Part shown: positions 1 to 8,122 of the stretch, one piece after another
Layout: each line of letters starts with the position of its first letter
Numbering within the stretch: position 1 is the stretch's first letter
Assembly (NCBI RefSeq): GCF_009909145.1
Contig: NZ_JAAAPJ010000011.1
Coordinates: forward strand, 248,001-312,000
Source of the DNA: Corallococcus silvisoli
Lineage (GTDB): Bacteria; Myxococcota; Myxococcia; Myxococcales; Myxococcaceae
Direction of reading: 5' to 3'
DNA: 64,000 nt
Made by a program: the position numbers and the translations under genes
Notes under the pieces: model-generated
Database searches by the model: none
Seen by the model: the letters and a program-made list of their open reading frames with translations, nothing else
What the model was told of the DNA's origin: nothing

Positions 1-126
1 GAGCAGCAGCGGCAACTCCTCAACCAGAAGGACCAGGGGCGCAACCTGTACGCCGACATTCTGCGGCGCCAGCAGCAGCAGGGCAGCGCCATGGACGTCA
101 TCCCGTCCAACCCCTTCGCCCTGTGA
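1..126 (+). CDS. C-terminal fragment of a phage protein
   Basis: An open frame enters from outside the window and stops at TGA 124-126. The visible 41 residues are rich in Gln (RRQQQQG) and end in NPFAL. There is no recognisable domain. The gene lies 7 bases ahead of two large genes of the same strand that look virion-associated, so it is probably the last part of another virion or ejection protein. Function unknown. Confidence 0.6.
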   Translation, partial: EQQRQLLNQKDQGRNLYADILRRQQQQGSAMDVIPSNPFAL

Positions 127-133
127 GGCACAC

Positions 134-1561
134 GTGGATGACCTCTCCGCCCTCTTCGCCAGCCCCTTCCCCAACCGCCAGGAGGAAGCCCTGGCCCTCG
201 CACAGGCGCTCCGCGCCCAGCGCCAGGGCGGCGCCACGCCACCGCCGCTGGTGAGCCTGGAGGACGACGGCCCGGCGCGCACCGCCGCGCTCGCAGCTGC
301 GCTGCGCAGCAGCGGCGCCTCCGTGCCCCCCGGCCCGGGTGCCCCCAGCGACAACCTGGACGGCCAGCGCGCCCTTGCGGCCGCGCTGCGCGGTAGGGGA
401 CAGGGGCGGCAGAGCATGGACGCATACCGCCTCTTCGCGCCCGATGCGGAAGCCCCACCACAGGTCGACGCCTACGCATCCTCCGTCAACAACCAGCGCG
501 GCGCTGGCATGCTCGGACTCCTCACCGGAGACAGTGTGCTGTCGCGCGTCGGCGAGGCGCAACTGCGAGGCGCAGGTCAGCACGAGTCCATGTTGGCCGA
601 GGCCGGGCAGCAGAACACCGGCAACGTCCTCAAGAAGGCCCTCGCGGACGCGAAGGCCAAGCAGGATGAGAAGGAAGCAAAGTTCGCTCGGGAGAAGTTC
701 GCGGAGGCGCGTCGGCACAATCTCGCGATGGAGGCGAGGCCCGTGCCCTCGATGCTCGTCGCCGGCCCCGGAGGGCAATACTTCGCCGTGAACACCACGA
801 GCGGAGGGCCTGCGACTCCGATTACAGACGCCACTGGGGCACCCATCATCAAGCCCGAGACGGCGAAGCAACTTTCGGCCGAGGAGAAGAACGCACTCCA
901 GGCCCTGTCCACTGAAGTGCAATCCATCGCCTCGCTGGGGAGCCGATTCAAGGACGAATATGCCGGGGACGGACCGCTGGGTAACGCGCGCACCGCAGCT
1001 GCCAGTGTTGCGGGGGCGTGGGCTCCGGAGAAGGAGCAGGAGATTGCATCCTTCTGGGCGGATTACGCGAGCCTGATTGACCTGCCCCAGCGCAACAAGG
1101 TCTTCGGAGCCTCGCTGTCTGAGGGAGAGAAGGCGGCGTGGGAGTCGGCGAAGAACATCAAGCGCAGCTCCGACCCGGAGCGCATCCGCAGCAAGTTCGC
1201 CGAGCTCACGGACATCGCGAACAAAAAGCTGGCGGCTCGCCGCGAAGCGCTCCTCGCCGAAGGGTACAAGCCAGAAGCCGTCAACGCCCTGACATCGCTG
1301 GGCGGCCCATCCAGGACGACGCCCGGTGCGTCGATGACACCGGACGGTGCTGGATCCTTCACGCTGGATTCTGCTAACGGACAGGCCCCAGCGGCGACGA
1401 CTTCCGGGAGCACCATCCCAATCCTCGCCCCCTCGTCTTTGAAGCCCGGTGAGAAAGCTGTCGATGTCATGAAGGAGGGCGAACGCCGGAGGATCCAGAT
1501 GCAGCCGGGCGTCTACCGCACGGTCGTGAAGCGCAACGGGAAGCTCAAGGTGGAGGACTGA
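134..1561 (+). CDS. Phage protein, probably virion or ejection-associated (475 aa)
   Basis: The gene starts at GTG 134, seven bases after the previous stop, and ends one base before the next gene, so the three form an operon. The N-terminal third is rich in Ala, Gln and Arg. Residues around 170-200 are a charged helix (KAKQDEKEAKFAREKF). A central helical region (about 240-370) is followed by a Ser/Thr/Pro-rich tail. I recognise no enzymatic motif. Its size, composition and position before another large protein resemble internal virion proteins of podovirus-like phages, but this is inference from context only. Confidence 0.6.
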   Translation: MDDLSALFASPFPNRQEEALALAQALRAQRQGGATPPPLVSLEDDGPARTAALAAALRSSGASVPPGPGAPSDNLDGQRALAAALRGRGQGRQSMDAYRLFAPDAEAPPQVDAYASSVNNQRGAGMLGLLTGDSVLSRVGEAQLRGAGQHESMLAEAGQQNTGNVLKKALADAKAKQDEKEAKFAREKFAEARRHNLAMEARPVPSMLVAGPGGQYFAVNTTSGGPATPITDATGAPIIKPETAKQLSAEEKNALQALSTEVQSIASLGSRFKDEYAGDGPLGNARTAAASVAGAWAPEKEQEIASFWADYASLIDLPQRNKVFGASLSEGEKAAWESAKNIKRSSDPERIRSKFAELTDIANKKLAARREALLAEGYKPEAVNALTSLGGPSRTTPGASMTPDGAGSFTLDSANGQAPAATTSGSTIPILAPSSLKPGEKAVDVMKEGERRRIQMQPGVYRTVVKRNGKLKVED

Positions 1562-1562
1562 G

Positions 1563-3800
1563 ATGGCCGAGCGCGAACTGTCTGCTGAGGAGGCTCAGGC
1601 CCTTGCCTCAATGGAGGCGAATGCTGGAACAGTCGAACGCGAATTGACGCCCGAAGAACTGGCAGCCATCTATGCGATGACTGTGCCCCAGATTGGCGCC
1701 GGCGAGACCTTCATCAACCGCGCCGTGAATGCGCTGCCCGTGGGCAAGCCCACCGTGGATGCCATCGTCGCCGCGGAACTCCAGGCGTCGCGAGGGCTGG
1801 GACGGATGCTGCCGAACGCCCTGGCCCGGCGGCTGCCTGGCGTCATCGCTGAGCCTGGGGCCAAGCTCACGGACCAGGCGAAAGCCGAGTTGGAGGCGAT
1901 GGGCACTCCCGCTGAGGATGATACCGCGCCGGGGCTCCTGGACACGTACCGGGACGTGCGCGACACGCGTGCGGCGCGGACAGAACTCGGCAGCGAGCAG
2001 AACCCATGGACGGGGCGCGCGGGGACGGGGGCGGGCCTGCTCCTCTCGGCCGGCCTGCCATTGCCCGCGTTCAAGGCGGGGGGCGAGGCGGCAACTGGGC
2101 TCACGGGCGCCGTCGCCGCTGCGGCCCGTCCGACGGTCTTGAAGCGCGCGCTGGCCAGCGCCGCCACCGGCGTGGGCTATGGCGCCCTGGGAGGGCTCAC
2201 GGATGGTTCGGCGGACCTCACGCGCGGCGATTTCAAGGGGGCCGGGCGGGACGCCCTCATCGGTGGTGCGTTCGGTGGCGTCCTCGGCGGCGCGCTGCCG
2301 GCAATCACGACGCCCGGCAACCTCAAACGTGCGATGGCGGCAGGAGCCCTCACCGGTGCTGGCGTCGGAACCGTTGCCGGCCTGGCAGGCTCGGAGAAGC
2401 CGAAGGATGCCGGAAGCGTTGTGATGAACGCAGGAAAGGGAATGCTCGCCGGTCTCGCCCTGCCGCTCGCTCTCGGGCTCGGCAAGCGCATCTACCGCGG
2501 CGTCGTCCAGCCCACGGACGCGGCGAAGTACCTGCGTGAGAAGGGGGTGAAGCTGACGACGGGGCAGATGAACCCTGAAAGCAAGCTCGCCCAGATGGAG
2601 GAGATTTCCTCATCGGCGGGCGGATTCGGTCCGGTGGTGAAGAGCCAGCGCGAGGAGTCTTTGCGGAACTGGCAGGACGCTGTGCTCAACGAGTCCCGGC
2701 CGCCAGGTGCGCCACCGCTTGACCCGACGAAGCCCGTCGACGCGCGCCTTGCGACGTCGTATCGGGGCTTCGACGAAGCCTATGCGCCCGCCAAGGGCAT
2801 CATGATGGATGCGAAGACGCCAGGAGGGCGACTCCTCATCAACCCTCCCGACGCTCCGCCACCTAGTGCTCCGGCGAGTGGGGCATCGCCAGCGGCAGCT
2901 CCGCCACCGGCGTCAAAGCTTCCGCTCGCGCGCGATGCAAGGGGGCGTTTTCTGCCACGAGAACAGCAGCCCGGCGCCACAACAAGTCCGCCTGGTCAGC
3001 CTGCGGCACCTCAGAAGCCACCACCTCCCCCGACAGCCTTCGAGTCCGCGGTGAATGACCCCTCTGTTCTCGCGACGGATGCGGACCGCATCGGAGTGAA
3101 GAGGTTCCTCGACAACCAACTCACCACCCTGCGTAACCGCGTGACTGAAGGCAAGGTCGATAGCTCGGTACTCCTCGAACTACGTCACAACATCCGTGCG
3201 AAGGTGGCGTCGGAGGCGAAGGACCAGAACTTCAAGGCCGCAGCGCTTCTGGAGAACGCCGAGAGCGAACTCACGGACATCATCGAGTCCTCGCTACCGC
3301 CGGACGCGACGCGGGCTCTTCGCGCAGCCGATGTGCAGTTTTCCAAGTACAAGCCCGTCGAGGCGGCCATCGCCGCGTCCGGAGACTCAGTCAACAAGTT
3401 CACGCCGCAACACCTCTCCAGGGCCATTCAGTCGGAGACGGAGAAGGGCGCATACGCCCGTGGTGCCGGTGGCGAGATGCGCAAGATGGCGGCGACCGGC
3501 AAGGAGGTGCTAGAGGCGCGAGTCCAGAAGACTGGCGTTCAACGCCTCGGGGAGGTGCCCATCCTCGGAGCGTGGGGCACCGCCCCCTTCTCCGCTCTGG
3601 CGAACACCTCGTGGGTACAGCCGTTTCTCCTGGGCGAGAGGCTGCCGCAGCGTGCCGGGCAGACCGTTGAGGAGGCCCTGGCGCGTTTCATTAAGCGCAA
3701 CCCCACCGAGGCCGAGGTGGGCGCCATCATGTCGTCCGCCGACGAAGAGAAGATGCAGCGGCAGCGGGCGATGGCGGAGGCGCTCCGACGCAGTCAGTGA
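1563..3800 (+). CDS. Large phage protein with glycine-rich hydrophobic centre, possible ejection protein (745 aa)
   Basis: Starts at ATG 1563, one base after the upstream stop. The N-terminus repeats the short motif ELS/TAEEAQAL / ELTPEELAAI. Residues about 155-310 are a long Gly/Ala-rich amphipathic or membrane-seeking region (for example GGAFGGVLGGALPAITTPGN). A Pro/Ala linker lies around 420-490 (PPPPPTAFES), followed by a helical C-terminus with MQRQRAMAEALRR at the end. Long proteins with central Gly/Ala-rich segments are common among phage ejection proteins that enter the host envelope. No lytic transglycosylase motif is visible. Assignment is by architecture, not by family. Confidence 0.55.
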   Translation: MAERELSAEEAQALASMEANAGTVERELTPEELAAIYAMTVPQIGAGETFINRAVNALPVGKPTVDAIVAAELQASRGLGRMLPNALARRLPGVIAEPGAKLTDQAKAELEAMGTPAEDDTAPGLLDTYRDVRDTRAARTELGSEQNPWTGRAGTGAGLLLSAGLPLPAFKAGGEAATGLTGAVAAAARPTVLKRALASAATGVGYGALGGLTDGSADLTRGDFKGAGRDALIGGAFGGVLGGALPAITTPGNLKRAMAAGALTGAGVGTVAGLAGSEKPKDAGSVVMNAGKGMLAGLALPLALGLGKRIYRGVVQPTDAAKYLREKGVKLTTGQMNPESKLAQMEEISSSAGGFGPVVKSQREESLRNWQDAVLNESRPPGAPPLDPTKPVDARLATSYRGFDEAYAPAKGIMMDAKTPGGRLLINPPDAPPPSAPASGASPAAAPPPASKLPLARDARGRFLPREQQPGATTSPPGQPAAPQKPPPPPTAFESAVNDPSVLATDADRIGVKRFLDNQLTTLRNRVTEGKVDSSVLLELRHNIRAKVASEAKDQNFKAAALLENAESELTDIIESSLPPDATRALRAADVQFSKYKPVEAAIAASGDSVNKFTPQHLSRAIQSETEKGAYARGAGGEMRKMAATGKEVLEARVQKTGVQRLGEVPILGAWGTAPFSALANTSWVQPFLLGERLPQRAGQTVEEALARFIKRNPTEAEVGAIMSSADEEKMQRQRAMAEALRRSQ

Positions 3801-3801
3801 C

Positions 3802-4602
3802 CTACCGCCCGGCCATTGAAACTACCGATGCATCCATCGTGAATTCGATGAACCCGACATCCTGGCTTGTCGCTGGCGCCACGGTGATGGAAAAAGTCGT
3901 CCACGAGCCAGGCCGCAAGTCGACGAGGAGTTGTTCCTCCTTGGTGCTGAGCGAAGCCCTCCAAGTGTAGTGGGCCGCCTCTTCTGCCGCAGCGGCTTGA
4001 GCCGCCGCCGTTTCATCGGAGGCAGAGTACTCGCGCCCACCCTGGCCAACCACGCCGAGATACCTGAGTTCGCGCACTTCGCGGACAGACATTTGTTTTG
4101 GCCCAAGCGTGCTGGAAAATCGTCTCCCCCATTTGAGCTTGATCTTCGGCCGACTGTAGGTTGCGAATTGAAGATTGCCGACCCGGAGAGTTAGCCGCTG
4201 CCCGTCCGCATAGGGTTTGACGTCCTCAAGCATGACGAGAAATCTGCCGCTCGGAGTCGTCACGGGTGCGTACCCCGACTGCCCAGGCGCAAAAGTCGCG
4301 CTTGTTGACTGAAGGCTCGTAAGCGCCTGGGCTTCTGCTGCCACGCGAGCAGATTCTCTCTCGGACTCTATCATGCGTTCAGAGAGCACTTTCACCTGGG
4401 CCTGGAGTGCGACAATGCGTTGGTCCTCTGCTGGGGCCGCGTCGGCTTTGGCGCCCGGGCCGTACTCCTTCCAGACTTGGCGGCCTCCAAGGACGGTGAG
4501 GGTGATGATGCCGCCGACAATCAGGAACGCCACGATGCACCCGATGGCGTCATCGCCAGCGGACGAGCGCGGCGCAGGGTCTGCCTTCACTTGATCTTCC
4601 AC
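3802..4602 (-). CDS. Membrane-anchored DUF3251-like protein
   Basis: The chosen start is GTG 4602, because GGGAGG lies 8 bases upstream. The longer frame to 4794 has Arg/Pro-rich low-quality sequence. This gives 266 residues: one transmembrane segment at about 19-39, a coiled coil at about 60-95 (ALQAQVKVLSERMIESERES), then a globular part with FLVMLEDVKPYADGQRLTLRVGNL. That pattern resembles DUF3251, the family of E. coli lipoprotein YajI, but the match is from memory and moderate. The gene points toward the virion genes and is convergent with them, so it may be a separately expressed lysogeny gene. Confidence 0.55.
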   Translation of the reverse strand: MEDQVKADPAPRSSAGDDAIGCIVAFLIVGGIITLTVLGGRQVWKEYGPGAKADAAPAEDQRIVALQAQVKVLSERMIESERESARVAAEAQALTSLQSTSATFAPGQSGYAPVTTPSGRFLVMLEDVKPYADGQRLTLRVGNLQFATYSRPKIKLKWGRRFSSTLGPKQMSVREVRELRYLGVVGQGGREYSASDETAAAQAAAAEEAAHYTWRASLSTKEEQLLVDLRPGSWTTFSITVAPATSQDVGFIEFTMDASVVSMAGR

Positions 4603-4668
4603 GCCCCCAGCCTCCCGCGCCCCGCCCGGCCCCGTCAACGGGCGCCCCCTCTCGGGACAGGGCGAAGC

Positions 4669-4726
4669 GTACGGAGTCCACGCATTTTCTCCTCTGGCGC
4701 GGGGTGGTCGTCTGCACCATGTCCAC
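4669..4726. promoter_or_regulatory. Paired 13-bp motif, region A
   Basis: Two copies of GYACSRWGTCCAC-like sequence lie here: GTACGGAGTCCAC at 4669-4681 and GCACCATGTCCAC at 4714-4726. The same pair recurs at 8492-8504 and 8566-8578, and the 18 bases ending at 4726 are identical to those ending at 8504. Both regions are intergenic and lie upstream of plus-strand phage genes. A phage-specific promoter or protein-binding site is possible. Confidence 0.4.
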
Positions 4727-4871
4727 ACCCCGGGAGACGGTGGGCCATCGGCACCACGAGAGCCGTTCCCACCATTTCGTCGCCACTGGCCCACCCTCGG
4801 GCCGGCAGGCGCCGCCTCCCCGCCGGTGTTCGTGGCACCGGCGGGCGAGGTGTCTTTCCTGGAGGTCGTCG

Positions 4872-5801
4872 ATGGCGAAGTGCAAACCGGTTGCGTCGCA
4901 GGTCCTCAAGGCGGAGTACGACGCAGTCCTCAACATCGGGGGCGTCGAGTTGCCGTGCTACGTCCTCAACAACGGAGTCCGTGCCCTCTCTCAGGCCGGA
5001 GTTCTCAATGCGCTGGGAATGTCGTTTGGCGGCGGCCCGTCGAGCGGACCGGACCGACTGGCCCGTTTCGTGGCCTCTGAGAGGCTAAAGCCTTATGTTT
5101 CCGATGGGTTAACCGACCGGAGCACTTCACCCCTACTGTTCCACCCGAAGGGTGGTGGTCCTGTCGTCCGGGGCTACGAGGCGACGGTGCTGGCCGACCT
5201 GTGCGACGCCATCATGCGTGCCGACATCGAGGGCGTGCTCCAAAAGCAGCAAGCCCACATCGCGATGCAGGCCCGCGTGGTGGCGCTCGGCTTCATGAAG
5301 GTGGGCATCGTCGCCGTCGTGGACGAAGCCACGGGCTACCAACAGCAGCGCGCGCCCGACGCCCTTCAGGCATTGTTGGGGCGGCTCCTGCGCGAGACGC
5401 CAGGCCCCCGCGTGAAGCGCTTCACCACTGCCTTCTACAACGAACTCTACCGACTCACCGGCTTGCCGAAGCGTGGAGGCAACCACCCGCGCTACTTCGC
5501 CGCGCTGACACGGGACCTCATCTACCGCCGCATGGGCGCGCCCGGGCTGGTGCCGGCGCTGGAGGAGCGCAACCCCTCCGACGCGAACGGCAACCGCCAG
5601 GCGCGCCACCACCAGTTCCTGAGCGACGACTTCGGCGTTGAGGTTCTCATCGGGCACCTCCACGCGCTGCTCGCGCTCATGAAGTTGGCGAAGTCATTGA
5701 AGCAACTCCGTCACCTTGCGAACCAGGCGCTGCCGCGTCTGGGTGACACCCTGTCGCTGCCGCTCAGCGACGACCTGCTGGACGAGCGCGACCGAGCATG
5801 A
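4872..5801 (+). CDS. P63C domain-containing phage protein
   Basis: The start at ATG 4872 is supported by GGAGG six bases upstream; the frame is open further upstream but without a ribosome site. The 309-residue product has the C-terminal P63C signature: FTTAFYNELYRLTGLPKRGG at about 180-200, then NHPRYFAALTRDLIYRRMGAPGL, RHHQFLSDDFGVEVL and a final Leu-rich helix. P63C proteins are frequent in prophages and genomic islands of many phyla, and their biochemical role is not established. The gene stands alone between the DUF3251-like gene, which is divergent, and a pair of strong hairpins. Confidence 0.8.
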   Translation: MAKCKPVASQVLKAEYDAVLNIGGVELPCYVLNNGVRALSQAGVLNALGMSFGGGPSSGPDRLARFVASERLKPYVSDGLTDRSTSPLLFHPKGGGPVVRGYEATVLADLCDAIMRADIEGVLQKQQAHIAMQARVVALGFMKVGIVAVVDEATGYQQQRAPDALQALLGRLLRETPGPRVKRFTTAFYNELYRLTGLPKRGGNHPRYFAALTRDLIYRRMGAPGLVPALEERNPSDANGNRQARHHQFLSDDFGVEVLIGHLHALLALMKLAKSLKQLRHLANQALPRLGDTLSLPLSDDLLDERDRA

Positions 5802-5831
5802 CCCGCGGTGGTCACAACGGATGTGACCCTT

Positions 5832-5863
5832 CGGACCACTCCTCAGGAATGAGGAGTGGTCCG
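5832..5863. terminator. Perfect 14-bp hairpin with GGAA loop
   Basis: Arms CGGACCACTCCTCA and its exact complement enclose a GGAA tetraloop of the GNRA type. It lies between the convergent genes ending at 5801 and 5932 and can serve both strands. No U-run follows. Confidence 0.6.
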
Positions 5864-5885
5864 ACCCTCGGTATTGCCGAGGGTC
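5863..5885. terminator. Second hairpin, 9 bp, tandem to the first
   Basis: Arms GACCCTCGG and CCGAGGGTC enclose TATTG. The hairpin abuts the preceding one, sharing base 5863, so transcripts from either side meet two consecutive stems. Confidence 0.5.
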
Positions 5886-5931
5886 AAGGGGCAAGACCGA
5901 ATAGACCCTTCCAAGGGCGGCTGCAGCGCCG

Positions 5932-6840
5932 TCAGGGCTGGCGGTGGATGCTGGGGCTCGCGGGCGCCATCCCGCGCGGAGGAAGTTCCCAGAGGGACTG
6001 CCCCGGGGGCGCGGGCACCGCCATGTAGCAGCCGCCCTTGTACTCCGCCGTCTTCGGCGGGCAGGGCGCGTCGTCCTTCAGTTGGATCCAACAGCCGCCG
6101 TTGACCTCGCGCTCCGGCTTCGAGCACGGGGGCACCTTCTGGCCATCCAGCGGCCGGTCCGGGACGGAGAGGCGCCGCTCAACCGTCAGGGGCCGCGAGG
6201 AGGACCCACCTGAGAGGGTGTTGGTCATGACGCCGTCGTCTACGGTCGCCGGCACGTACACCACCGTCGGCTCGGACGGAGGAGGCTCCGGGGGCGCGCC
6301 GGAGTGGACGGCGAGGACCACGGCGGTGGCCGCCACGGCGCCAGCGGCCACCATGCGCAGCCACGGACGCGGCCGGGCGACGGGCAGTGCGGCAGGGAGG
6401 ACGGAGGGCGCGGCGATGGGCTCCGGCACCGCTTTGGGCGGCTGCCGCGGGGCGACCGGGACGCGTCCCGTCAGCAGGTGCGCCATCCGCTGGGGTGCCC
6501 GCAGCGCCGACTGGAAGATGTCCATCACGTCCTCGCTCGTGTCGGCCAACTCGTCCTCAACGGTGCCTGGGGAGGCGCCCGTCTCAACGGAGAGGAGCTC
6601 GCAGGCGATGAACGAGGGACGGACGGAGGTCGTCACGAGGTACTGGAGCGCCACATCCGGCGCCAAGTCGAACCGGGCGCCCGTGGGCGTCACCACGTAG
6701 GCCGGGTTGCCCGTCTCCTCGTTGCGAGCCTCGTACACCCGCCCCAGCCCCTCGCCGACGCGCAGCCGCCGCCCGAAGCGGTACGGCCCCACTCCGCCCT
6801 CGTGTCGCTCCATCAACGGCTGCTCGCGTCGCGTATTCAT
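5932..6840 (-). CDS. Membrane protein with kinase-like glycine loop but no kinase core
   Basis: The start ATG 6840 has GAGGGG at 5-bp spacing; the frame upstream is Arg/Pro-rich. Product 302 residues. Residues 18-50 read GPYRFGRRLRVGEGLGRVYE followed by ARNEETGNPAYVV, which closely resembles strand 1, glycine loop and strand 2 of Hanks-type Ser/Thr kinases. Everything else of the kinase (VAIK Lys, HRD, DFG) is absent. A Pro-rich linker leads to one transmembrane helix at about 161-178, then a 120-residue Cys-containing outer part (VNGGCWIQLKDDAPCPPKTA, then EYKGGCYMAV) of the kind seen at the C-terminus of myxobacterial membrane kinases. It looks like a deleted kinase. Whether it acts as a decoy or sensor is inference. 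Confidence 0.65.
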   Translation of the reverse strand: MNTRREQPLMERHEGGVGPYRFGRRLRVGEGLGRVYEARNEETGNPAYVVTPTGARFDLAPDVALQYLVTTSVRPSFIACELLSVETGASPGTVEDELADTSEDVMDIFQSALRAPQRMAHLLTGRVPVAPRQPPKAVPEPIAAPSVLPAALPVARPRPWLRMVAAGAVAATAVVLAVHSGAPPEPPPSEPTVVYVPATVDDGVMTNTLSGGSSSRPLTVERRLSVPDRPLDGQKVPPCSKPEREVNGGCWIQLKDDAPCPPKTAEYKGGCYMAVPAPPGQSLWELPPRGMAPASPSIHRQP

Positions 6841-6866
6841 CCGGCCCCTCATGGTTGCCTGCCAGC

Positions 6867-7133
6867 CTAGCGCCCAGCCGCAACGGCCGGGGTGGGGAGC
6901 GCGTCCAGGGCGTCCGAGAGGAGCGCCTCGACTTGGAGGAGGGTGGCGGTGTGGTAGGCGCGCGGCAGGAGGGTGACGCGGCCTCGCTCCGGGGCCGAAT
7001 CGCCCAGGGAGGCGACGGCATTCCGTGCCTCCTGGACGCGCTCCCTCAGCACGCGCAGCGCGCACGCCCGGCAGGTGGTGGTGCCGCAGTCGCCCTTCTC
7101 GCAGTCCCGCTTCGCCGTCCGCTTCGTGGCCAT
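6867..7133 (-). CDS. Small Cys-rich phage protein (88 aa)
   Basis: Start ATG 7133 has GGGGG just upstream and lies about 17 bases after the predicted transcription start of a good sigma-70-type promoter (7159-7187). The N-terminus is basic, with a Cys cluster CEKGDCGTTTCRAC at about residues 11-24 that could bind a metal ion. The rest is helical. It is followed by the kinase-like membrane protein gene 27 bases downstream, so the two probably share a transcript. Function unknown. Confidence 0.6.
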   Translation of the reverse strand: MATKRTAKRDCEKGDCGTTTCRACALRVLRERVQEARNAVASLGDSAPERGRVTLLPRAYHTATLLQVEALLSDALDALPTPAVAAGR

Positions 7134-7158
7134 GGTGCCCCCTGACTCAATGGACCAC

Positions 7159-7187
7159 GTTGTAGCCACAAAGTGGCGACACGTCAA
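7159..7187 (-). promoter_or_regulatory. Sigma-70-type promoter of the 7133 gene
   Basis: On the minus strand TTGACG (7187-7182) is followed after exactly 17 bases by TACAAC (7164-7159). The start codon at 7133 is about 26 bases beyond the -10 box. The architecture equals that of the tRNA promoter at 26466-26494. Confidence 0.65.
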
Positions 7188-7206
7188 GGCGATGCGAATC
7201 GAAGTT

Positions 7207-7224
7207 GTCATGGCATGCCATGAC
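7207..7224. promoter_or_regulatory. 18-bp perfect palindrome, probable operator
   Basis: GTCATGGCATGCCATGAC is a perfect palindrome between the divergent genes starting at 7133 and 7260. It overlaps a weak plus-strand promoter candidate (TTGTCA 7205-7210, ATAGCC about 16 bases later). A related site sharing the half TGCCATGAC lies at 24300-24319. The adjacent RHH gene is the obvious candidate binder. Confidence 0.65.
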
Positions 7225-7259
7225 GCATAGCCTCGCCTCGACGCCAATCTGGGGGATGT

Positions 7260-7514
7260 ATGCCGCTCTTCGAGGATGATGACGTGGAGGAGGTGTCTGC
7301 GGTCTCCATCCGGCTGCCGGTCAGCCTATGGGGCCGGATAGACGCCATTGCAGCACGCGAAACCGCACAGCGGAGGGCGTCCGGGAAGAGGCCCGCTGTC
7401 ATCTCGCGCAACGCCGTTGTCGCCCGCTTCCTGGAACTCTCCTGCGACGACTACGAGAAGCGCGAGGGGCAGGAGGAGGACGCCGTGGGCGCCCGGGAGA
7501 AGAAGAAGCGGTAG
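7260..7514 (+). CDS. Ribbon-helix-helix-type transcriptional regulator
   Basis: Start ATG 7260 with GGGGGA at 7251-7256. The 84 residues contain AVSIRLPVSLWGRIDAI at about 14-30, the strand-plus-helix A pattern of RHH (MetJ/Arc-type) DNA-binding proteins, followed after an unusually long basic insertion by a second helix SRNAVVARFLEL (49-60). The tail is acidic then basic. RHH proteins bind palindromes as dimers of dimers, and an 18-bp perfect palindrome lies 36 bp upstream, so autoregulation and control of the divergent operon are likely. The insertion between strand and second helix makes the fold call tentative. Confidence 0.65.
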   Translation: MPLFEDDDVEEVSAVSIRLPVSLWGRIDAIAARETAQRRASGKRPAVISRNAVVARFLELSCDDYEKREGQEEDAVGAREKKKR

Positions 7515-7599
7515 GGGCGGCAATGGCTTGTGGCGAGCGATGCCGGGCCGTCGTACGGTCCTCGCGCCTGCCAATGTCAGCGCATGCAAGGGGGTTCCT

Positions 7600-8004
7600 G
7601 TGCCAACCGACATGAGTAAGGAAGCGCTTTCGTTCCTCGAAGAGTTCTCCGAGGAAAACCGCCCGAATTATGCGGCCCGCCGCGAAGCCGCAAAGCAGCT
7701 CTTCACGGAGATGTTGGCCCTGAATGGCCAGGGGAGCCACGGCATCAGGTTTGTGGAGTCGGGCGACGGCATCTACACCGCTCACGTCCCATGGCAACGA
7801 AGTGCTCGGACCGATGCGAGCATCAGCCTGGCGAATGATGGAAAGGCGTTTCTCCTCGCAATCAACGGCGGCGAGAAGAGAATTGAGTTGCCGTTCTCGG
7901 TCAATGCCAAGACGTTCCTTGGACTCGAGGTTGTCAGGCCCGACGGGAAGAAGGAACGTGAATCGGCCCTGACCTCTATCGTCAAGGCACTCGTGGACCG
8001 CTGA
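7600..8004 (+). CDS. Hypothetical phage protein (134 aa)
   Basis: The start GTG 7600 is chosen because AAGGGGG precedes it by about 6 bases; ATG 7612 in the same frame is the alternative. The N-terminus is a charged helix (KEALSFLEEFSEENRPNYAA), and the C-terminal part is beta-rich with IELPFSVNAKTFLGLEVVRP. I do not recognise the family. It is followed by a terminator-like hairpin at 8018-8051, so it ends a small transcription unit begun by the RHH gene. Confidence 0.6.
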   Translation: MPTDMSKEALSFLEEFSEENRPNYAARREAAKQLFTEMLALNGQGSHGIRFVESGDGIYTAHVPWQRSARTDASISLANDGKAFLLAINGGEKRIELPFSVNAKTFLGLEVVRPDGKKERESALTSIVKALVDR

Positions 8005-8017
8005 GCGGTTAGGCCGT

Positions 8018-8051
8018 GACGAGCAGGGCTCTCGTAAGAGGTCTGCTCGTC
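8018..8051 (+). terminator. Hairpin after the 7600-8004 gene
   Basis: Arms GACGAGCAG and CTGCTCGTC pair perfectly and enclose a second stem CTCT/AGAG with loop CGTA. The structure sits 14 bases after the stop codon. There is no U-run. Confidence 0.45.
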
Positions 8052-8122
8052 CGCCGCACCGTCCATCGCCTCACGTGGAGCACGTGGGGTAGCTATTGAG
8101 CCTTGCTGCTGAAAGGAGACCC

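Noticed and set aside
4714..4726. A sigma-54 promoter in the GTGGACATGGTGC motif (minus strand)
   Set aside because: The GG and GC pairs are about 9 bases apart instead of the required spacing of 10 bases between the -24 and -12 elements, so it does not fit.
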